Part shown: positions 1 through 8,303 of the stretch, one piece after another
How the letters are laid out: each line of letters begins with the position of its first letter
Numbering within the stretch: the stretch's first letter is position 1
Origin: an uncultured Bacteroidia bacterium
Lineage (GTDB): Bacteria > Bacteroidota > Bacteroidia > Bacteroidales > F082
Direction of reading: 5' to 3'
Assembly: GCA_902802535.1 (NCBI GenBank)
Contig: CADCML010000045.1
Span: 1-50,587, forward strand
Length of the DNA: 50,587 bases
Notes under the pieces: model-generated
Database searches by the model: none
What the model was told of the DNA's origin: nothing
What the model saw: the letters and a program-made list of their open reading frames with translations, nothing else
Program-made: the position numbers and the translations under genes

Positions 1-85
1 CGAAGGCGATGAGGGCAGCCATGGCCGCTCCGCCATAGAGCATGATATAAAGCAGTTGGCCTGAAGGTATGTCTTGGATGAACAT
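1..85 (-). CDS. N-terminal fragment of a membrane protein, cut by the window edge
   Basis: An ATG on the minus strand at 83-85 opens a frame that runs off the left edge of the window (28 residues seen). The visible residues begin MFIQDIPSGQLLYIMLYG and continue into an Ala/Leu-rich hydrophobic stretch, which suggests a first transmembrane helix. A TAnnTTTG box lies about 30 bp upstream on the same strand (117-124), supporting this start. The family cannot be named from so little sequence. It is divergent from the GAPDH gene. Confidence 0.55.
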   Translation of the reverse strand, partial: MFIQDIPSGQLLYIMLYGGAAMAALIAF

Positions 86-116
86 TGGTTTGTGGTTTTA
101 TACCTTTTCAAAGGTG

Positions 117-124
117 CAAAGATA
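117..124 (-). promoter_or_regulatory. -7 box (TATCTTTG) for the truncated upstream gene
   Basis: The minus strand reads TATCTTTG, an exact match to the Bacteroidota -7 consensus TAnnTTTG, about 30 bp before the ATG at 85. No clear -33 TTG at the usual 19-21 bp was seen. Confidence 0.5.
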
Positions 125-188
125 CAAAATTCATGGGGCAATACGTGGCATAATTCAATGAAAAAACGTGTTTTTCCAAAAAAATGAC

Positions 189-196
189 TAACTTTG
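189..196 (+). promoter_or_regulatory. -7 box (TAACTTTG) for GAPDH
   Basis: TAACTTTG matches TAnnTTTG exactly and sits 58 bp before the ATG at 255. The -33 region is T-rich (GTGTTTTT near 167-174) but lacks a clean TTTG. The intergenic region holds divergent promoters for this gene and the truncated gene on the left. Confidence 0.55.
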
Positions 197-254
197 CATG
201 GTTTTTTACAACCTAAATTGAACGTAATTGATTAAAAATCATAAATTTACAAAG

Positions 255-1262
255 ATGGAAAAAATTAAAGTAGGTATCAATGGTTTCGGCCGCATTGGCC
301 GCAACGTGTTCCGCATCATTTGCGAACGTCCGAATCTGGAAATCGTGGGCGTCAACGACCTGACAAGCACCAAGGTGCTGGCCCACCTGTTGAAATACGA
401 CTCCACGCAGGGCAAGTTCCCCGGCACGGTGGAATACGACGAAACCGCGCTGATTGTCAATGGACAGCGCATCCCCGTCACGGCCGAGCGCGCCCCGCTA
501 AACATCAAGTGGAGCAAGACCCCTGACGTAGTGGTTGAATCGACGGGCGTGTTCCGCTCGAAGGAAAGCAGCAAGGGCGGCTATGGCGACCACCTGAAAG
601 CCGGCGCCAAGAAGGTCATCCTTTCGGCTCCCTCAAAGGACGCCATCGACGCCACCGTCGTGGTGGGCGTGAACAACAACGACCTCACCGACGACGTGGA
701 ATGCGTGAGCAACGCCTCCTGCACCACCAACTGTTTGGCTCCCGTGGCCAAGGTGTTGAACGACCGCTTCGGCATCGAGCAGGGCTACATCACCACCATC
801 CACAGCTACACCAACGACCAAGTCATCCTCGACGGTCCTCACAGCGACCTTCGCCGCGCCCGTTCAGCCGCCATGTCGCAAATCCCGACCACCACTGGTG
901 CCGCCAAGGCCGTGGGTATCGTCATCCCCGAACTGAACGGCAAGCTCGACGGTATCGCCGTCCGCGTTCCTACGCCAACGGGTTCGTTGGTTGACCTCGT
1001 CTGCACACTGAAGACCGAAGCCACGAAGGAAGAAATCAACGCCGCCATGAAGGAAGCCGCCGAAGGCCCGATGAAAGGCGTCCTCGAATACACTGAAGAC
1101 CCGATTGTGAGCTGCGACGTCATCCACAACCCGCACAGCAGCATCTTTGATGCACAAAGCACGATGGTGATGGGCAAGATGGTGAAAATCATGTCGTGGT
1201 ACGACAACGAATGGGGTTATTCCAACCGCATGGTCGACCTCATTGAAATGATGAAGTATTGA
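255..1262 (+). CDS. gap: Type I glyceraldehyde-3-phosphate dehydrogenase
   Basis: This cytoplasmic glycolytic enzyme oxidises glyceraldehyde-3-phosphate to 1,3-bisphosphoglycerate using NAD and phosphate. The N-terminus carries the dinucleotide-binding motif VGINGFGRIGR. The active-site segment SNASCTTNCLAP contains the catalytic Cys and is followed by the conserved HSYTNDQ with the catalytic His. The C-terminus has the conserved WYDNEWGYSNRM. From ATG 255 the product is 335 residues, the normal family length. An in-frame TTG at 228 would add nine residues, but ATG 255 directly precedes the conserved MEKIKVGINGFG start and is preferred. The gene is monocistronic: a divergent promoter lies upstream and a convergent gene downstream. 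Cofactor preference for NAD rather than NADP is inferred from the family. Confidence 0.97.
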   Translation: MEKIKVGINGFGRIGRNVFRIICERPNLEIVGVNDLTSTKVLAHLLKYDSTQGKFPGTVEYDETALIVNGQRIPVTAERAPLNIKWSKTPDVVVESTGVFRSKESSKGGYGDHLKAGAKKVILSAPSKDAIDATVVVGVNNNDLTDDVECVSNASCTTNCLAPVAKVLNDRFGIEQGYITTIHSYTNDQVILDGPHSDLRRARSAAMSQIPTTTGAAKAVGIVIPELNGKLDGIAVRVPTPTGSLVDLVCTLKTEATKEEINAAMKEAAEGPMKGVLEYTEDPIVSCDVIHNPHSSIFDAQSTMVMGKMVKIMSWYDNEWGYSNRMVDLIEMMKY

Positions 1263-1268
1263 TTTATG

Positions 1269-1463
1269 GGATATTCCTTCGGAATAGAAATCTTTCAAAA
1301 ATCGGATGAAAATCAATCAAAACAAAAAATAGAGTTTTGAACGATTTAAGATGGGTTTGGCCTGCGGCCAAGAAATCTTTCAAAAATCTCAATTAGAATC
1401 TTTCAAAATGATTTTTGTTTGATTTTGAAATTGATTTTTGAAGAATTTCTTGCGAAGCAATCC
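1269..1463. repeat. Imperfect long inverted repeat with internal direct repeats
   Basis: The left arm (1269-1330) and right arm (about 1408-1463) are imperfect reverse complements: both contain GAAAT-CTTT/TTCT-CAAAAATC followed by AAATCAA-CAAA-CAAAAA. Inside, the 17-mer GAAATCTTTCAAAAATC occurs at 1287-1303 and again at 1372-1388, with a shortened third copy at 1396-1410. A small GGCC-TGC-GGCC hairpin sits at about 1359-1369. There is no convincing ORF. It may be a decayed non-autonomous element (MITE-like) or a structured 3' region. It lies between two convergent genes. Confidence 0.5.
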
Positions 1464-1474
1464 AACAAATTATT

Positions 1475-1502
1475 GTAGAGACGGTGCATGCACCGTCTCT
1501 AC
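1475..1502. terminator. Perfect 28-bp palindrome between convergent genes
   Basis: A perfect palindrome with arms GTAGAGACGGTGCA / TGCACCGTCTCTAC ends 5 bp before the stop of the convergent type B surface protein gene and is followed by a T-run (1504-1509). It could terminate transcription from both sides. Palindromes of the GTAGAGACG-TGCA-CGTCTCTAC type are, to my knowledge, dispersed repeats in several bacterial genomes, so it may also be a REP-like element. Confidence 0.6.
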
Positions 1503-1507
1503 ATTTT

Positions 1508-3769
1508 TTATCTGACGATGGTGATGGACCCTTGCAGATGCAGTTTTTCCTCGCCAGTTTCGCTTTGGTAGGTGATGTCGCAAATGTAGAAATAGGTGCC
1601 GGGCGGGCAGTCCATTTTGGTCAGTTTGTTTTTGCCGTCCCATTGGATGAGCGGGTCGTCGGTGTCGTGGAGGATGTTGCCCCAACGGTTGAAAATCACC
1701 GTCTTCGCACTGACAATCAAGTCAATACCAGTCACTTTGGGCTCAAAGACATCGTTGTAGCCGTCGTCGTTAGGCGTGAACACATTGGGCAACACGTAAG
1801 AAAACTCCTCCGTCGGTTCCTCGTGGCCAATCTGCACCGTTTTGATGGCAGAATAGTTCACCAAAGGCCGCACAATGCCTTCCAAAGTATAATGACCGTA
1901 TGTGGCCACATAGTAACGGTAATACGCATCGGGTTCCACTTCCATATCGGTGTATTCCATGCCGCTTGTTGAAGCTATGTTGACGAAATAATTGTTCATT
2001 TCCTTGAAAATCAATGTACTGTCTACCATCCAAGGCACTATTTCCGTCCAAGAAAGGTAGGCTTCGTTGTCGGTTCCACTGGCCGAAAGCATCACCGCCG
2101 AGGCTGTCGTGCTCTCGCCCATGAACTGCTGGTGGGCATCATACATCGCCACCTTATATAATAATGTGTTAGCCTCCGCCAAATTGACATTCGCGTCAAG
2201 GAAGCTCGTTTCGGCACCTTCGTAAACAGTGGAACTTGCGCCATCGAAGATGCGCGTCAAGGCATAGCTGAACGGTGCAATATATTGGTCGTCAATCTCT
2301 TTCGGCTCGACCCAACGGGTGATGACATGACCCGAAACAAGGTCAGTATCGTCGTTGCTGACATGAGTCATCAGCGGGCAGTCGTTCTTCAGGATGACGC
2401 AAGCCGCTTCGCTGACGATGCTCAATGCGCCATCGGGGAACTGAGCCAATACGCGATATTCATAAGCAATGCCTTGCGGGAGATTGGTATCGGTGTAAGT
2501 CGTGGTTGCTGTATTGTTCAAGGTGGCGATGAGTTGGTAACCGTCTCGGATACCTGTTTCGCAAGCATCGGGGATATAGCCGTCGCAACCTGCCCTGCGA
2601 TACACCAACAAAGCCGTTGCATTGGGACAAGGATAAGCCGACCACGAAAGCTTTGCATCATGACCCTGCACCTCGGCAGTGAAGTTAGTCAATCGCGGTC
2701 CCATCACGTTGATACTCACCGTTTTCACGTTGGTCAAACTGACAGGCGAGCTGTCGTCCTTGGCGTGAATCACCACCTGATAAGGCGTCTTGCGGATATG
2801 GGCGTAGTTGGTATTCCACAGGAACTCCATTTGAGGCTGGACACCAAAAGCCATTTCGGGATGCAGAATCGCGGGACTGACCGCCACCTCAAAAGGCGCG
2901 CCCGAAGCCGTCAGCGTGACGTTGTCGCCATCAGGGTCGGAGGCAGAAATGACGAAATCCAACTGCTCGCCCGCCAGGATGCAAAACTGCTCATCGCATT
3001 GGATTTCAGGTAAGTCGTTGTTGCAGTGAGAGATAAGGATTTGCATATCGCGCACGACCGAGCCGATTTTCACGCCGTGTCGCCATTCCTCCACCATGAT
3101 TGCGATATTGTACTCGCCTTGTATGACTGGATTCTCCCACCGTAACTCACCCGTAACAGGATCGATGTCAAATGATTGCGAAGCTTGAGGCAAGGTGTAG
3201 CCCGCAATTTCGATGCCGTCCTGACCCTTGCATGTCACCAAGCGGTAACTCAAGCTATCGCCATCGGGGTCGTAAGCCGATGGATTATGCAAATAAAGCT
3301 TGCCCACGCAACCCCTATCGACAGGAGCGTTTAGCAGTTGCACCGAGTTGTTGTAGCCCAAAAACGGATTGATGACCAATTCCGTCTCAATGTGCATAGG
3401 CACCATCACCGAATTAGGTACGTTGATTACACCATAATTACGGTTGGCGTCCTCCATGCTGATGGTGTAAGTCCCTGAGGTTGAGTAGTTATGGATTCTC
3501 TTGTAAACATTCAGCGTGTAGTCGTTGCCGAGATTTTGTAGCACCACACGGGGGATGTATTCCTCCGCGCCATCACCCCATTGCACGAGCAGCGAGTCGC
3601 GTTGCAGACCCGCTGGACTGGGCGTATAGGTATAGCATGTGAGCGTAAACTCGTAGGCATTGCCGCCGAGCCATGTGTAGGTGATTTCGGCCGCACGCTG
3701 GTGGGTCGCCTTCGCAGTGAAGACAAGGCAAAAGAAAAAGCCTAATATGAGCAAGAGTTTACGCTTCAT
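1508..3769 (-). CDS. T9SS type B (gliding-motility C-terminal domain) surface protein
   Basis: This is a 753-residue exported protein. It starts with a clear signal peptide (MKRKLLLILGFFFCLVFTAKA). The body is rich in beta-sandwich repeats, including a Cadherin/PKD-like stretch with repeated DPDGD motifs (around residues 165-290) and a fibronectin-III-like part in the middle. The last 85 residues match the type B sorting domain of the Por/T9SS system: VLPNVFTPNDDGYNDVF, then VIFNRWGN, WDGK and a final GSITIVR. Such proteins cross the outer membrane through the T9SS and are attached or released at the surface. The ligand or enzymatic role is unknown. A -7 box lies at 3790-3797, and a copy of the 51-bp palindromic repeat sits about 40 bp further upstream, possibly an operator. 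Confidence 0.9.
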   Translation of the reverse strand: MKRKLLLILGFFFCLVFTAKATHQRAAEITYTWLGGNAYEFTLTCYTYTPSPAGLQRDSLLVQWGDGAEEYIPRVVLQNLGNDYTLNVYKRIHNYSTSGTYTISMEDANRNYGVINVPNSVMVPMHIETELVINPFLGYNNSVQLLNAPVDRGCVGKLYLHNPSAYDPDGDSLSYRLVTCKGQDGIEIAGYTLPQASQSFDIDPVTGELRWENPVIQGEYNIAIMVEEWRHGVKIGSVVRDMQILISHCNNDLPEIQCDEQFCILAGEQLDFVISASDPDGDNVTLTASGAPFEVAVSPAILHPEMAFGVQPQMEFLWNTNYAHIRKTPYQVVIHAKDDSSPVSLTNVKTVSINVMGPRLTNFTAEVQGHDAKLSWSAYPCPNATALLVYRRAGCDGYIPDACETGIRDGYQLIATLNNTATTTYTDTNLPQGIAYEYRVLAQFPDGALSIVSEAACVILKNDCPLMTHVSNDDTDLVSGHVITRWVEPKEIDDQYIAPFSYALTRIFDGASSTVYEGAETSFLDANVNLAEANTLLYKVAMYDAHQQFMGESTTASAVMLSASGTDNEAYLSWTEIVPWMVDSTLIFKEMNNYFVNIASTSGMEYTDMEVEPDAYYRYYVATYGHYTLEGIVRPLVNYSAIKTVQIGHEEPTEEFSYVLPNVFTPNDDGYNDVFEPKVTGIDLIVSAKTVIFNRWGNILHDTDDPLIQWDGKNKLTKMDCPPGTYFYICDITYQSETGEEKLHLQGSITIVR

Positions 3770-3789
3770 TGAACTACTCTTTGAAATTG

Positions 3790-3797
3790 CAAATGTA
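3790..3797 (-). promoter_or_regulatory. -7 box (TACATTTG) for the type B surface protein
   Basis: The minus strand reads TACATTTG, matching TAnnTTTG, 20 bp before the ATG at 3769. The 51-bp palindromic repeat begins 40 bp upstream of the box. Confidence 0.5.
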
Positions 3798-3836
3798 GTG
3801 TTTTTTGGGAAAACAGTGATGATTTCTGAAAAATGG

Positions 3837-3887
3837 ATTATTTTTGGCTATTTGAACACATTTTTATGGTAAGATAGCCAAAAATAA
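3837..3887. repeat. 51-bp repeat, left copy, containing a 14-bp inverted repeat
   Basis: This 51-bp stretch is identical, base for base, to 5346-5396 and in the same orientation. Each copy is itself a hairpin: arm TTATTTTTGGCTAT, a spacer of 22 bp, then ATAGCCAAAAATAA. This copy starts immediately after the ATPase stop codon and lies upstream of the promoter of the type B surface protein, so the pair of copies brackets the ATPase gene. Confidence 0.9.
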
Positions 3888-3889
3888 TA

Positions 3890-5284
3890 TCAAAACAAAT
3901 CATCTAAAATGATTTCTTGCCGTACATAATTAATTGAATATTTATTCTTTACAAGTCCATTGGAAGTCACCATTGCAAAAAACAAGGTCTTACGCTTGAA
4001 GTAATTTTGAACCTCGTTCAAGCGCGTTTCTATCTTATCCCATTCCGCTTTCGTGATGAGGTAAGGCCGCTCCGAAAATTTCATCTCGCACACCGTAACG
4101 GCCCGGTCGGCACGATCGATAACCATATCGACTTGCGCTTGTCCAGAATAATAAGAACAGGTTTTGGTCAGGATGCCAGAGATGCCTAATTTCTGCTTAA
4201 TCTGCTGTAAGTGAGCGAAGCACAATCTTTCAAAAGCCAAACCTCGCCATGTAGTGCAAGTGTTCGTCGTCAGCAAATGCATCCACGTCTCATGGTCGGA
4301 ATACGCACCGTTTTTCAGGAACTGGAAATAAAACAAGGTGAAGCTGTCCGAAAGCTGATAAAGATAAGGCACCTCACCAATGGTCTTGTATTTTCGGATG
4401 AAACCGCACTGTTCAAGAGCGATGAGTTTCCGCGTCAAGCCGCCGCCATTGCTCAGTTTGGAGCCTTTGGCAATCTCATCGCGAGTATAGCCTGATTTCT
4501 TCTTCGACAAGGTCTCCACAATGCGAACATAATCCTCTGATTTCGTGAAAAGTGAATTATAAAGATTGTCGAACTCATCGGCCAGAAGTGCCGATTCTGC
4601 GAAGAAAAGCCTGTCCACGTTTTGGGCCAGGCTTCGGCTCTTGTCAAGCAGATGCAGATAATAAGGTATGCCTCCGAGAATCATATAGCACTCCGCCACA
4701 CTCATATTATCCCACTTAAACTTTTGGCTTTCAAGATATTCCTTGGTCTCAGACAAGGTAAATGGTAGCAGTTTCATCTTGCAAGTCAAGCGGTTATGCA
4801 ACCCACCGTGATTATTGATGACCTTGTTGACCATCCACGAGGCCGCCGAGCCACACACCACAAGCACAATGTCGTTGCGCGCCGAAGCCCATTCGTTCCA
4901 AAACAGTTCCAAGGCCTTCAAAAACTCCGATTTCTGCGTATCCATCCACGGCAACTCATCCAGAAAAATCACTTTCCGCTTCTTTTTTGATTTCGCGACC
5001 AAAGTCTCAAGCCGTTCAAACGCTTCAAACCAATTGGAGGGCACGGCCTGTTCGTCAGGCGAGCCATAACGAATCAGTCTATTATGGAAATGCGCCAATT
5101 GTTCTTTACGGTTGCCACGCGCCACCCCTGTAGCATAATACACAAAATTATCTTGGAAGAACTCCCTAACGAGATAAGTCTTCCCTACCCTGCGGCGGCC
5201 ATAGACCACCACAAATTCCGAACCCGTTGAATCATAAATTCTTTGCAGTTCTTTTATTTCTTCTTTTCTGCCTACTATTTGCAT
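3890..5284 (-). CDS. AAA+ ATPase with winged helix and DUF234-type nuclease-like C-terminus
   Basis: This 464-residue protein belongs to the ATPase_2/DUF234 class common in Archaea and Bacteroidota, whose cellular role is not established. Walker A is VVVYGRRRVGKTYLV (residues 25-39) and Walker B is KVIFLDELPWMD (104-115). A sensor-like strand with CGS follows at 144-146. Residues 255-305 resemble a winged helix (SGYTRDEIAKGSKLS, then GGLTRKLIALEQCGFI). The C-terminal 100 residues hold VDMVID...CEMKF (D386, E400, K402), a spacing seen in PD-(D/E)XK nuclease folds. The product looks intact. Palindromic repeats lie on both sides, with a -7 box at 5308-5315. It could be an autoregulated DNA-binding ATPase or the passenger of a mobile unit; both are inference. 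Confidence 0.85.
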   Translation of the reverse strand: MQIVGRKEEIKELQRIYDSTGSEFVVVYGRRRVGKTYLVREFFQDNFVYYATGVARGNRKEQLAHFHNRLIRYGSPDEQAVPSNWFEAFERLETLVAKSKKKRKVIFLDELPWMDTQKSEFLKALELFWNEWASARNDIVLVVCGSAASWMVNKVINNHGGLHNRLTCKMKLLPFTLSETKEYLESQKFKWDNMSVAECYMILGGIPYYLHLLDKSRSLAQNVDRLFFAESALLADEFDNLYNSLFTKSEDYVRIVETLSKKKSGYTRDEIAKGSKLSNGGGLTRKLIALEQCGFIRKYKTIGEVPYLYQLSDSFTLFYFQFLKNGAYSDHETWMHLLTTNTCTTWRGLAFERLCFAHLQQIKQKLGISGILTKTCSYYSGQAQVDMVIDRADRAVTVCEMKFSERPYLITKAEWDKIETRLNEVQNYFKRKTLFFAMVTSNGLVKNKYSINYVRQEIILDDLF

Positions 5285-5307
5285 TGCTTCAGAATTATTT
5301 CTGGCTG

Positions 5308-5315
5308 CAAAGGTA
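5308..5315 (-). promoter_or_regulatory. -7 box (TACCTTTG) for the AAA+ ATPase gene
   Basis: The minus strand reads TACCTTTG, 23 bp before the ATG at 5284. The -33 position falls inside the half-site ATAGCCAAAAAT at 5331-5342, so a protein bound there would be expected to affect initiation. Confidence 0.55.
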
Positions 5316-5330
5316 GGATTTTTTCATTAT

Positions 5331-5396
5331 ATAGCCAAAAATGATATTATTTTTGGCTATTTGAACACATTTTTATGGTAAGATAGCCAAAAATAA
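5331..5396. repeat. Palindromic array upstream of the ATPase: half-site plus right 51-bp copy
   Basis: A half-site ATAGCCAAAAAT at 5331-5342 is followed by the full hairpin (arms 5347-5360 and 5383-5396). The two same-direction ATAGCCAAAAAT sites start 52 bp apart, close to five helical turns. Positions 5346-5396 repeat 3837-3887 exactly. The array covers the -33 region of the ATPase promoter, as expected for an operator. Confidence 0.85.
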
Positions 5397-5448
5397 GGGC
5401 GCACCTCTATCAAGCGCGCCCTATTCATTTTCAATCTGTCTGAAACAA

Positions 5449-5874
5449 TCACTTGTTCTTCAGCAGGTCGCGAATCTCGGCAAGGAGTTCCTCTTGCGTC
5501 GGGCCGGCAGGAGCGGCAGGCTCGGCAGGCTTCTCTTCTTCCTTCCTCTTCAGTTGGTTGATACCCTTGATAACCATGAAGATGGAGAAGGCGATGATGA
5601 TGAAGTCAAAGATGACTTGCAGGAAGTTGCCCCAAGTCATGGTCAATGCCGGTTTGACGACGGTCTCCCCGTCCATGACGGCTTCGCGAATCACCCACTT
5701 CCAGTCGGTGAAGTTGAGTCCACCCGTGATGGCACCAATGAGCGGCATGATGATGTCGGCCACCAATGAGGAGACGATTTTTCCGAACGCGCCGCCGATG
5801 ACCACACCGACAGCCATGTCCATGACGTTGCCCTTCATGGCAAACTCCTTGAATTCTTGCATAAATTTACCCAT
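5449..5874 (-). CDS. mscL: Large-conductance mechanosensitive channel MscL
   Basis: This 141-residue inner-membrane channel opens under membrane tension and releases solutes during hypo-osmotic shock. The N-terminal amphipathic segment and first helix show [30 protein letters not shown], the pore-lining signature of the family, here split over residues 9-38. A periplasmic loop follows, then the second helix ([20 protein letters not shown]). A charged, Pro/Ala-rich linker leads to a cytoplasmic helix ([14 protein letters not shown]). Length and domain order are typical. It appears monocistronic, with a -7 box at 5906-5913. Confidence 0.97.
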   Translation of the reverse strand: MGKFMQEFKEFAMKGNVMDMAVGVVIGGAFGKIVSSLVADIIMPLIGAITGGLNFTDWKWVIREAVMDGETVVKPALTMTWGNFLQVIFDFIIIAFSIFMVIKGINQLKRKEEEKPAEPAAPAGPTQEELLAEIRDLLKNK

Positions 5875-5905
5875 AGCTCAATGATTTAAAGGTTAAACAT
5901 TGGCA

Positions 5906-5913
5906 CAAAGGTA
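5906..5913 (-). promoter_or_regulatory. -7 box (TACCTTTG) for mscL
   Basis: The minus strand reads TACCTTTG, an exact TAnnTTTG match, 31 bp before the mscL ATG. The -33 region is A/T rich without a clear TTG. Confidence 0.5.
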
Positions 5914-5975
5914 GAAAATATTTCTTTTATTGAGCACGAATTTCCATGAATTAGACACAAATTTTCAAAAATTAT

Positions 5976-6019
5976 AATTTATGAATCAATTTATGAATCA
6001 ATTTATGAATAATTTATGG
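5976..6019. repeat. 12-bp tandem repeat, about 3.7 copies
   Basis: AATTTATGAATC occurs at 5976-5987 and 5988-5999, then as AATTTATGAAT (6000-6010) and AATTTATGG (6011-6019). It fills the gap between the prfC stop and the mscL promoter. Its A/T richness suggests slippage; no function is evident. Confidence 0.85.
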
Positions 6020-6032
6020 TCATTCGTGTTTA

Positions 6033-7607
6033 CTAAAACTCCGAAGTGAAGTGGAACTCAATGTCGGGGTATTTCTCCATCGCCATTTGCAGGGCGTAGG
6101 GCGACTCGGCCAGGAACACATCGCGGCCTTCCTTGTCTTCGGCGAGGTTGAGAGCCTTACGCATCTTGAAATCAGCCAATTGTGCCTCGTTGTCACTGGT
6201 AATCCACGCGGTTTTGTAGAGCGAAATCGGCTCGTAACGACAGGAGGCATTGTACTCATGCAACAGGCGGTATTGAATCACCTCAAACTGCAACTCACCC
6301 ACTGTGCCGATGATTTTCCTACCCGTCATCTTGCCCGTAAACAGCTGGGCCACACCCTCATCCGTCAATTGTTCCAATCCCTTGGCCAGCTGCTTCGACT
6401 TCATCGGGTCAGCGTTCTCCACATAGCGGAACTGCTCGGGCGAGAAACTCGGAATGCCCTTGTAGTTCAGGATTTCGCCCTCAGTCAAGGTGTCGCCAAT
6501 CTTGAAGTTGCCGGCATCGTAAAGGCCCACAATGTCGCCCGGATAAGCCTCATCGAGGACAGACTTTTTCTGCGCCATGAAAGCCGTCGGGTTCGAGAAC
6601 TTCAGTTCGCGGCGTTGGCGCACGTGGAAGTAGTTCTTGTTGCGCTCGAAGCGGCCCGAAACCACGCGCACGAAGGCGATGCGATCACGGTGGTTGGGGT
6701 CCATGTTGGCGTGAATCTTGAAAACGAAGCCCGTAAACTTTTCCTCCGTCGGCTCGATGCGGCGTTCCACCGTATCACGACCAATCGGGGTGGGCGCTAT
6801 CTGGATGAAGCAATCCAACAGTTCCTTGACACCGAAGTTGTTCAAGGCCGAGCCGAAAAACACGGGGCAGATGTCGCCATTCAGATAGGCATCGCGGGAG
6901 AAATCGTCATAAACACCCTGTACCAGTTCGGTCTCGGCCCTCAATGTTTCTGCATCCTCGCCCAACATCTTATCGAGGTCGGGATTGTTCAGGTCGTCGA
7001 AAGCGATGCCTTCCGTAATATGCTGTTTGTCAGAATTAAAAAGATAAAGGCTCTTGTCGTAGATGCTGTAAACACCTTTGAATTTCGGTCCACTGTTGAT
7101 GGGCCAGCTCAGCGGCGTGAGGCGAATGTTCAACTTTTGCTCAATTTCGTCCAACAGCTCAAAGGCATCCTTGCCTGGACGGTCCATTTTGTTGATAAAC
7201 ACGATGATGGGCGTGTTCCTCATGCGGCAAACCTCAACCAATTTCTCTGTCTGCGACTCAACACCTTTCGCGGCATCAATGACCACGATGACGCTGTCCA
7301 CTGCTGTCAAAGTGCGGAAGGTGTCTTCTGCGAAGTCCTTGTGGCCAGGCGTATCCAAAATATTGATTTTGATGTCCTTATAGTCAAAACCCATCACGGA
7401 GGTAGCCACCGAAATGCCGCGTTGCCGCTCGATTTCCATCCAGTCGGAAGTGGCAGTCTTTCGGATTTTGTTCGACTTCACGGCACCTGCCACCTGAATG
7501 GCACCGCCGTAAAGCAGCAGTTTTTCGGTCAAAGTGGTCTTACCCGCGTCGGGGTGGCTGACGATGGCGAAGGTTCTGCGTCTGTTGATTTCTTCAAGAA
7601 AAGACAT
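6033..7607 (-). CDS. prfC: Peptide chain release factor 3
   Basis: This 524-residue translational GTPase recycles release factors RF1 and RF2 from the ribosome after peptide release. The G domain is clear: G1 [15 protein letters not shown], switch I around [13 protein letters not shown]3 DTPGHKDF, G4 NKMDRPG and the G5 region SWPINSG. Domain 2 and the C-terminal RF3 domain ([32 protein letters not shown]) follow. Length is normal. It lies downstream of hicAB on the same strand with a 33-bp gap; whether it shares their transcript is unclear. A long antisense ORF covering the gene is a codon-bias shadow. Confidence 0.97.
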   Translation of the reverse strand: MSFLEEINRRRTFAIVSHPDAGKTTLTEKLLLYGGAIQVAGAVKSNKIRKTATSDWMEIERQRGISVATSVMGFDYKDIKINILDTPGHKDFAEDTFRTLTAVDSVIVVIDAAKGVESQTEKLVEVCRMRNTPIIVFINKMDRPGKDAFELLDEIEQKLNIRLTPLSWPINSGPKFKGVYSIYDKSLYLFNSDKQHITEGIAFDDLNNPDLDKMLGEDAETLRAETELVQGVYDDFSRDAYLNGDICPVFFGSALNNFGVKELLDCFIQIAPTPIGRDTVERRIEPTEEKFTGFVFKIHANMDPNHRDRIAFVRVVSGRFERNKNYFHVRQRRELKFSNPTAFMAQKKSVLDEAYPGDIVGLYDAGNFKIGDTLTEGEILNYKGIPSFSPEQFRYVENADPMKSKQLAKGLEQLTDEGVAQLFTGKMTGRKIIGTVGELQFEVIQYRLLHEYNASCRYEPISLYKTAWITSDNEAQLADFKMRKALNLAEDKEGRDVFLAESPYALQMAMEKYPDIEFHFTSEF

Positions 7608-7640
7608 GTTTCAATCGATTGATAATATTCCTAACTTAAT

Positions 7641-8048
7641 TCAAACGGCAACAGATTGCAACTCTCTGCCGAGCGAATGTAAGGCATTCACTATTTTGTC
7701 CGTTTGTGTCGGACGCGGATTGCTGCGCCCGCAGATGTAGTGTCCAAGTTGTCTTTCGTTAATGCCAGTAAGCCTTGAAAGCGATGCCCTTGTGAGAATC
7801 TTGTCGTAGCAATACAAAAGGCTTTGAATATCCATTTTATAGGTCAATTCATACTCGCCGTCAAAAACAGCCGGATAATCATCGCCATCGAGTTTCGCAC
7901 ATTCCAAATAGAAGTCGATGCTTTCCTGCACATAGTTTGCAAAATCCGAGAAACTGCCCGAAAAGGCCACCACCCATCCGGGAAGCAAGTCGCAACTTGC
8001 GCAGAAGCCTTTTTCTGTTTTCGATGTAGTGATAATTACTTTTTCCAT
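7641..8048 (-). CDS. hicB: HicB-like antitoxin with C-terminal helix-turn-helix
   Basis: This 135-residue protein combines an N-terminal RNase H-like HicB fold (MEKVIITTSKTEKGFCASCDLLPG, with the family's partial beta sheet; residues 1-80) and a C-terminal XRE-type helix-turn-helix (LSRLTGINERQLGHYICGRSNPRPTQ; about residues 90-125). HicB proteins neutralise the HicA mRNA interferase and repress the operon by binding DNA. It follows hicA with a 27-bp gap, the usual toxin-first order. The start has ATG at 8046-8048. Confidence 0.87.
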   Translation of the reverse strand: MEKVIITTSKTEKGFCASCDLLPGWVVAFSGSFSDFANYVQESIDFYLECAKLDGDDYPAVFDGEYELTYKMDIQSLLYCYDKILTRASLSRLTGINERQLGHYICGRSNPRPTQTDKIVNALHSLGRELQSVAV

Positions 8049-8075
8049 GCTTTTTTCCTTTCTTCTGTTTAGGGA

Positions 8076-8273
8076 TTAGAATTTCAACCCCGATTGGTTT
8101 TCAATGCTTTTCAGTTCGCTCCCCCAAGTGTCATCGCTCTCTTTTCCGTTCACGGTAACTTTACCAGGCTTTGTCGGGTGCTTAAACTGGCGATGGCTTC
8201 CGACTTGATGAACTTTCACCCATCCGTCTTCCGCCAACATTTTCAATATTTTACTGACTTTTACAACCTTCAC
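8076..8273 (-). CDS. hicA: HicA-family mRNA interferase toxin, GTG start
   Basis: HicA toxins are small double-stranded-RNA-binding-fold proteins that cleave mRNA and depend on a conserved His. The sequence VSKILKMLAEDGW-KVHQVGSHRQFKHPTKPGKVTV shows the family's pattern, with the catalytic His in GSHRQFKHP. The longest frame opens at a TTG at 8336, but the -7 box (8304-8311) would start transcription downstream of that codon, so a GTG at 8271-8273 is chosen. This gives 65 residues, a normal HicA length. The alternative is an upstream non-ATG start that would need a different promoter. Confidence 0.85.
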   Translation of the reverse strand: MKVVKVSKILKMLAEDGWVKVHQVGSHRQFKHPTKPGKVTVNGKESDDTWGSELKSIENQSGLKF

Positions 8274-8303
8274 TTTTGAGTTGATGATTTGCTTTTGACC
8301 CTG

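Noticed and set aside
6051-7622. 523-codon open frame antisense to prfC
   Set aside because: The prfC motifs are unambiguous on the other strand; the antisense frame has no recognisable domain and reflects codon bias.
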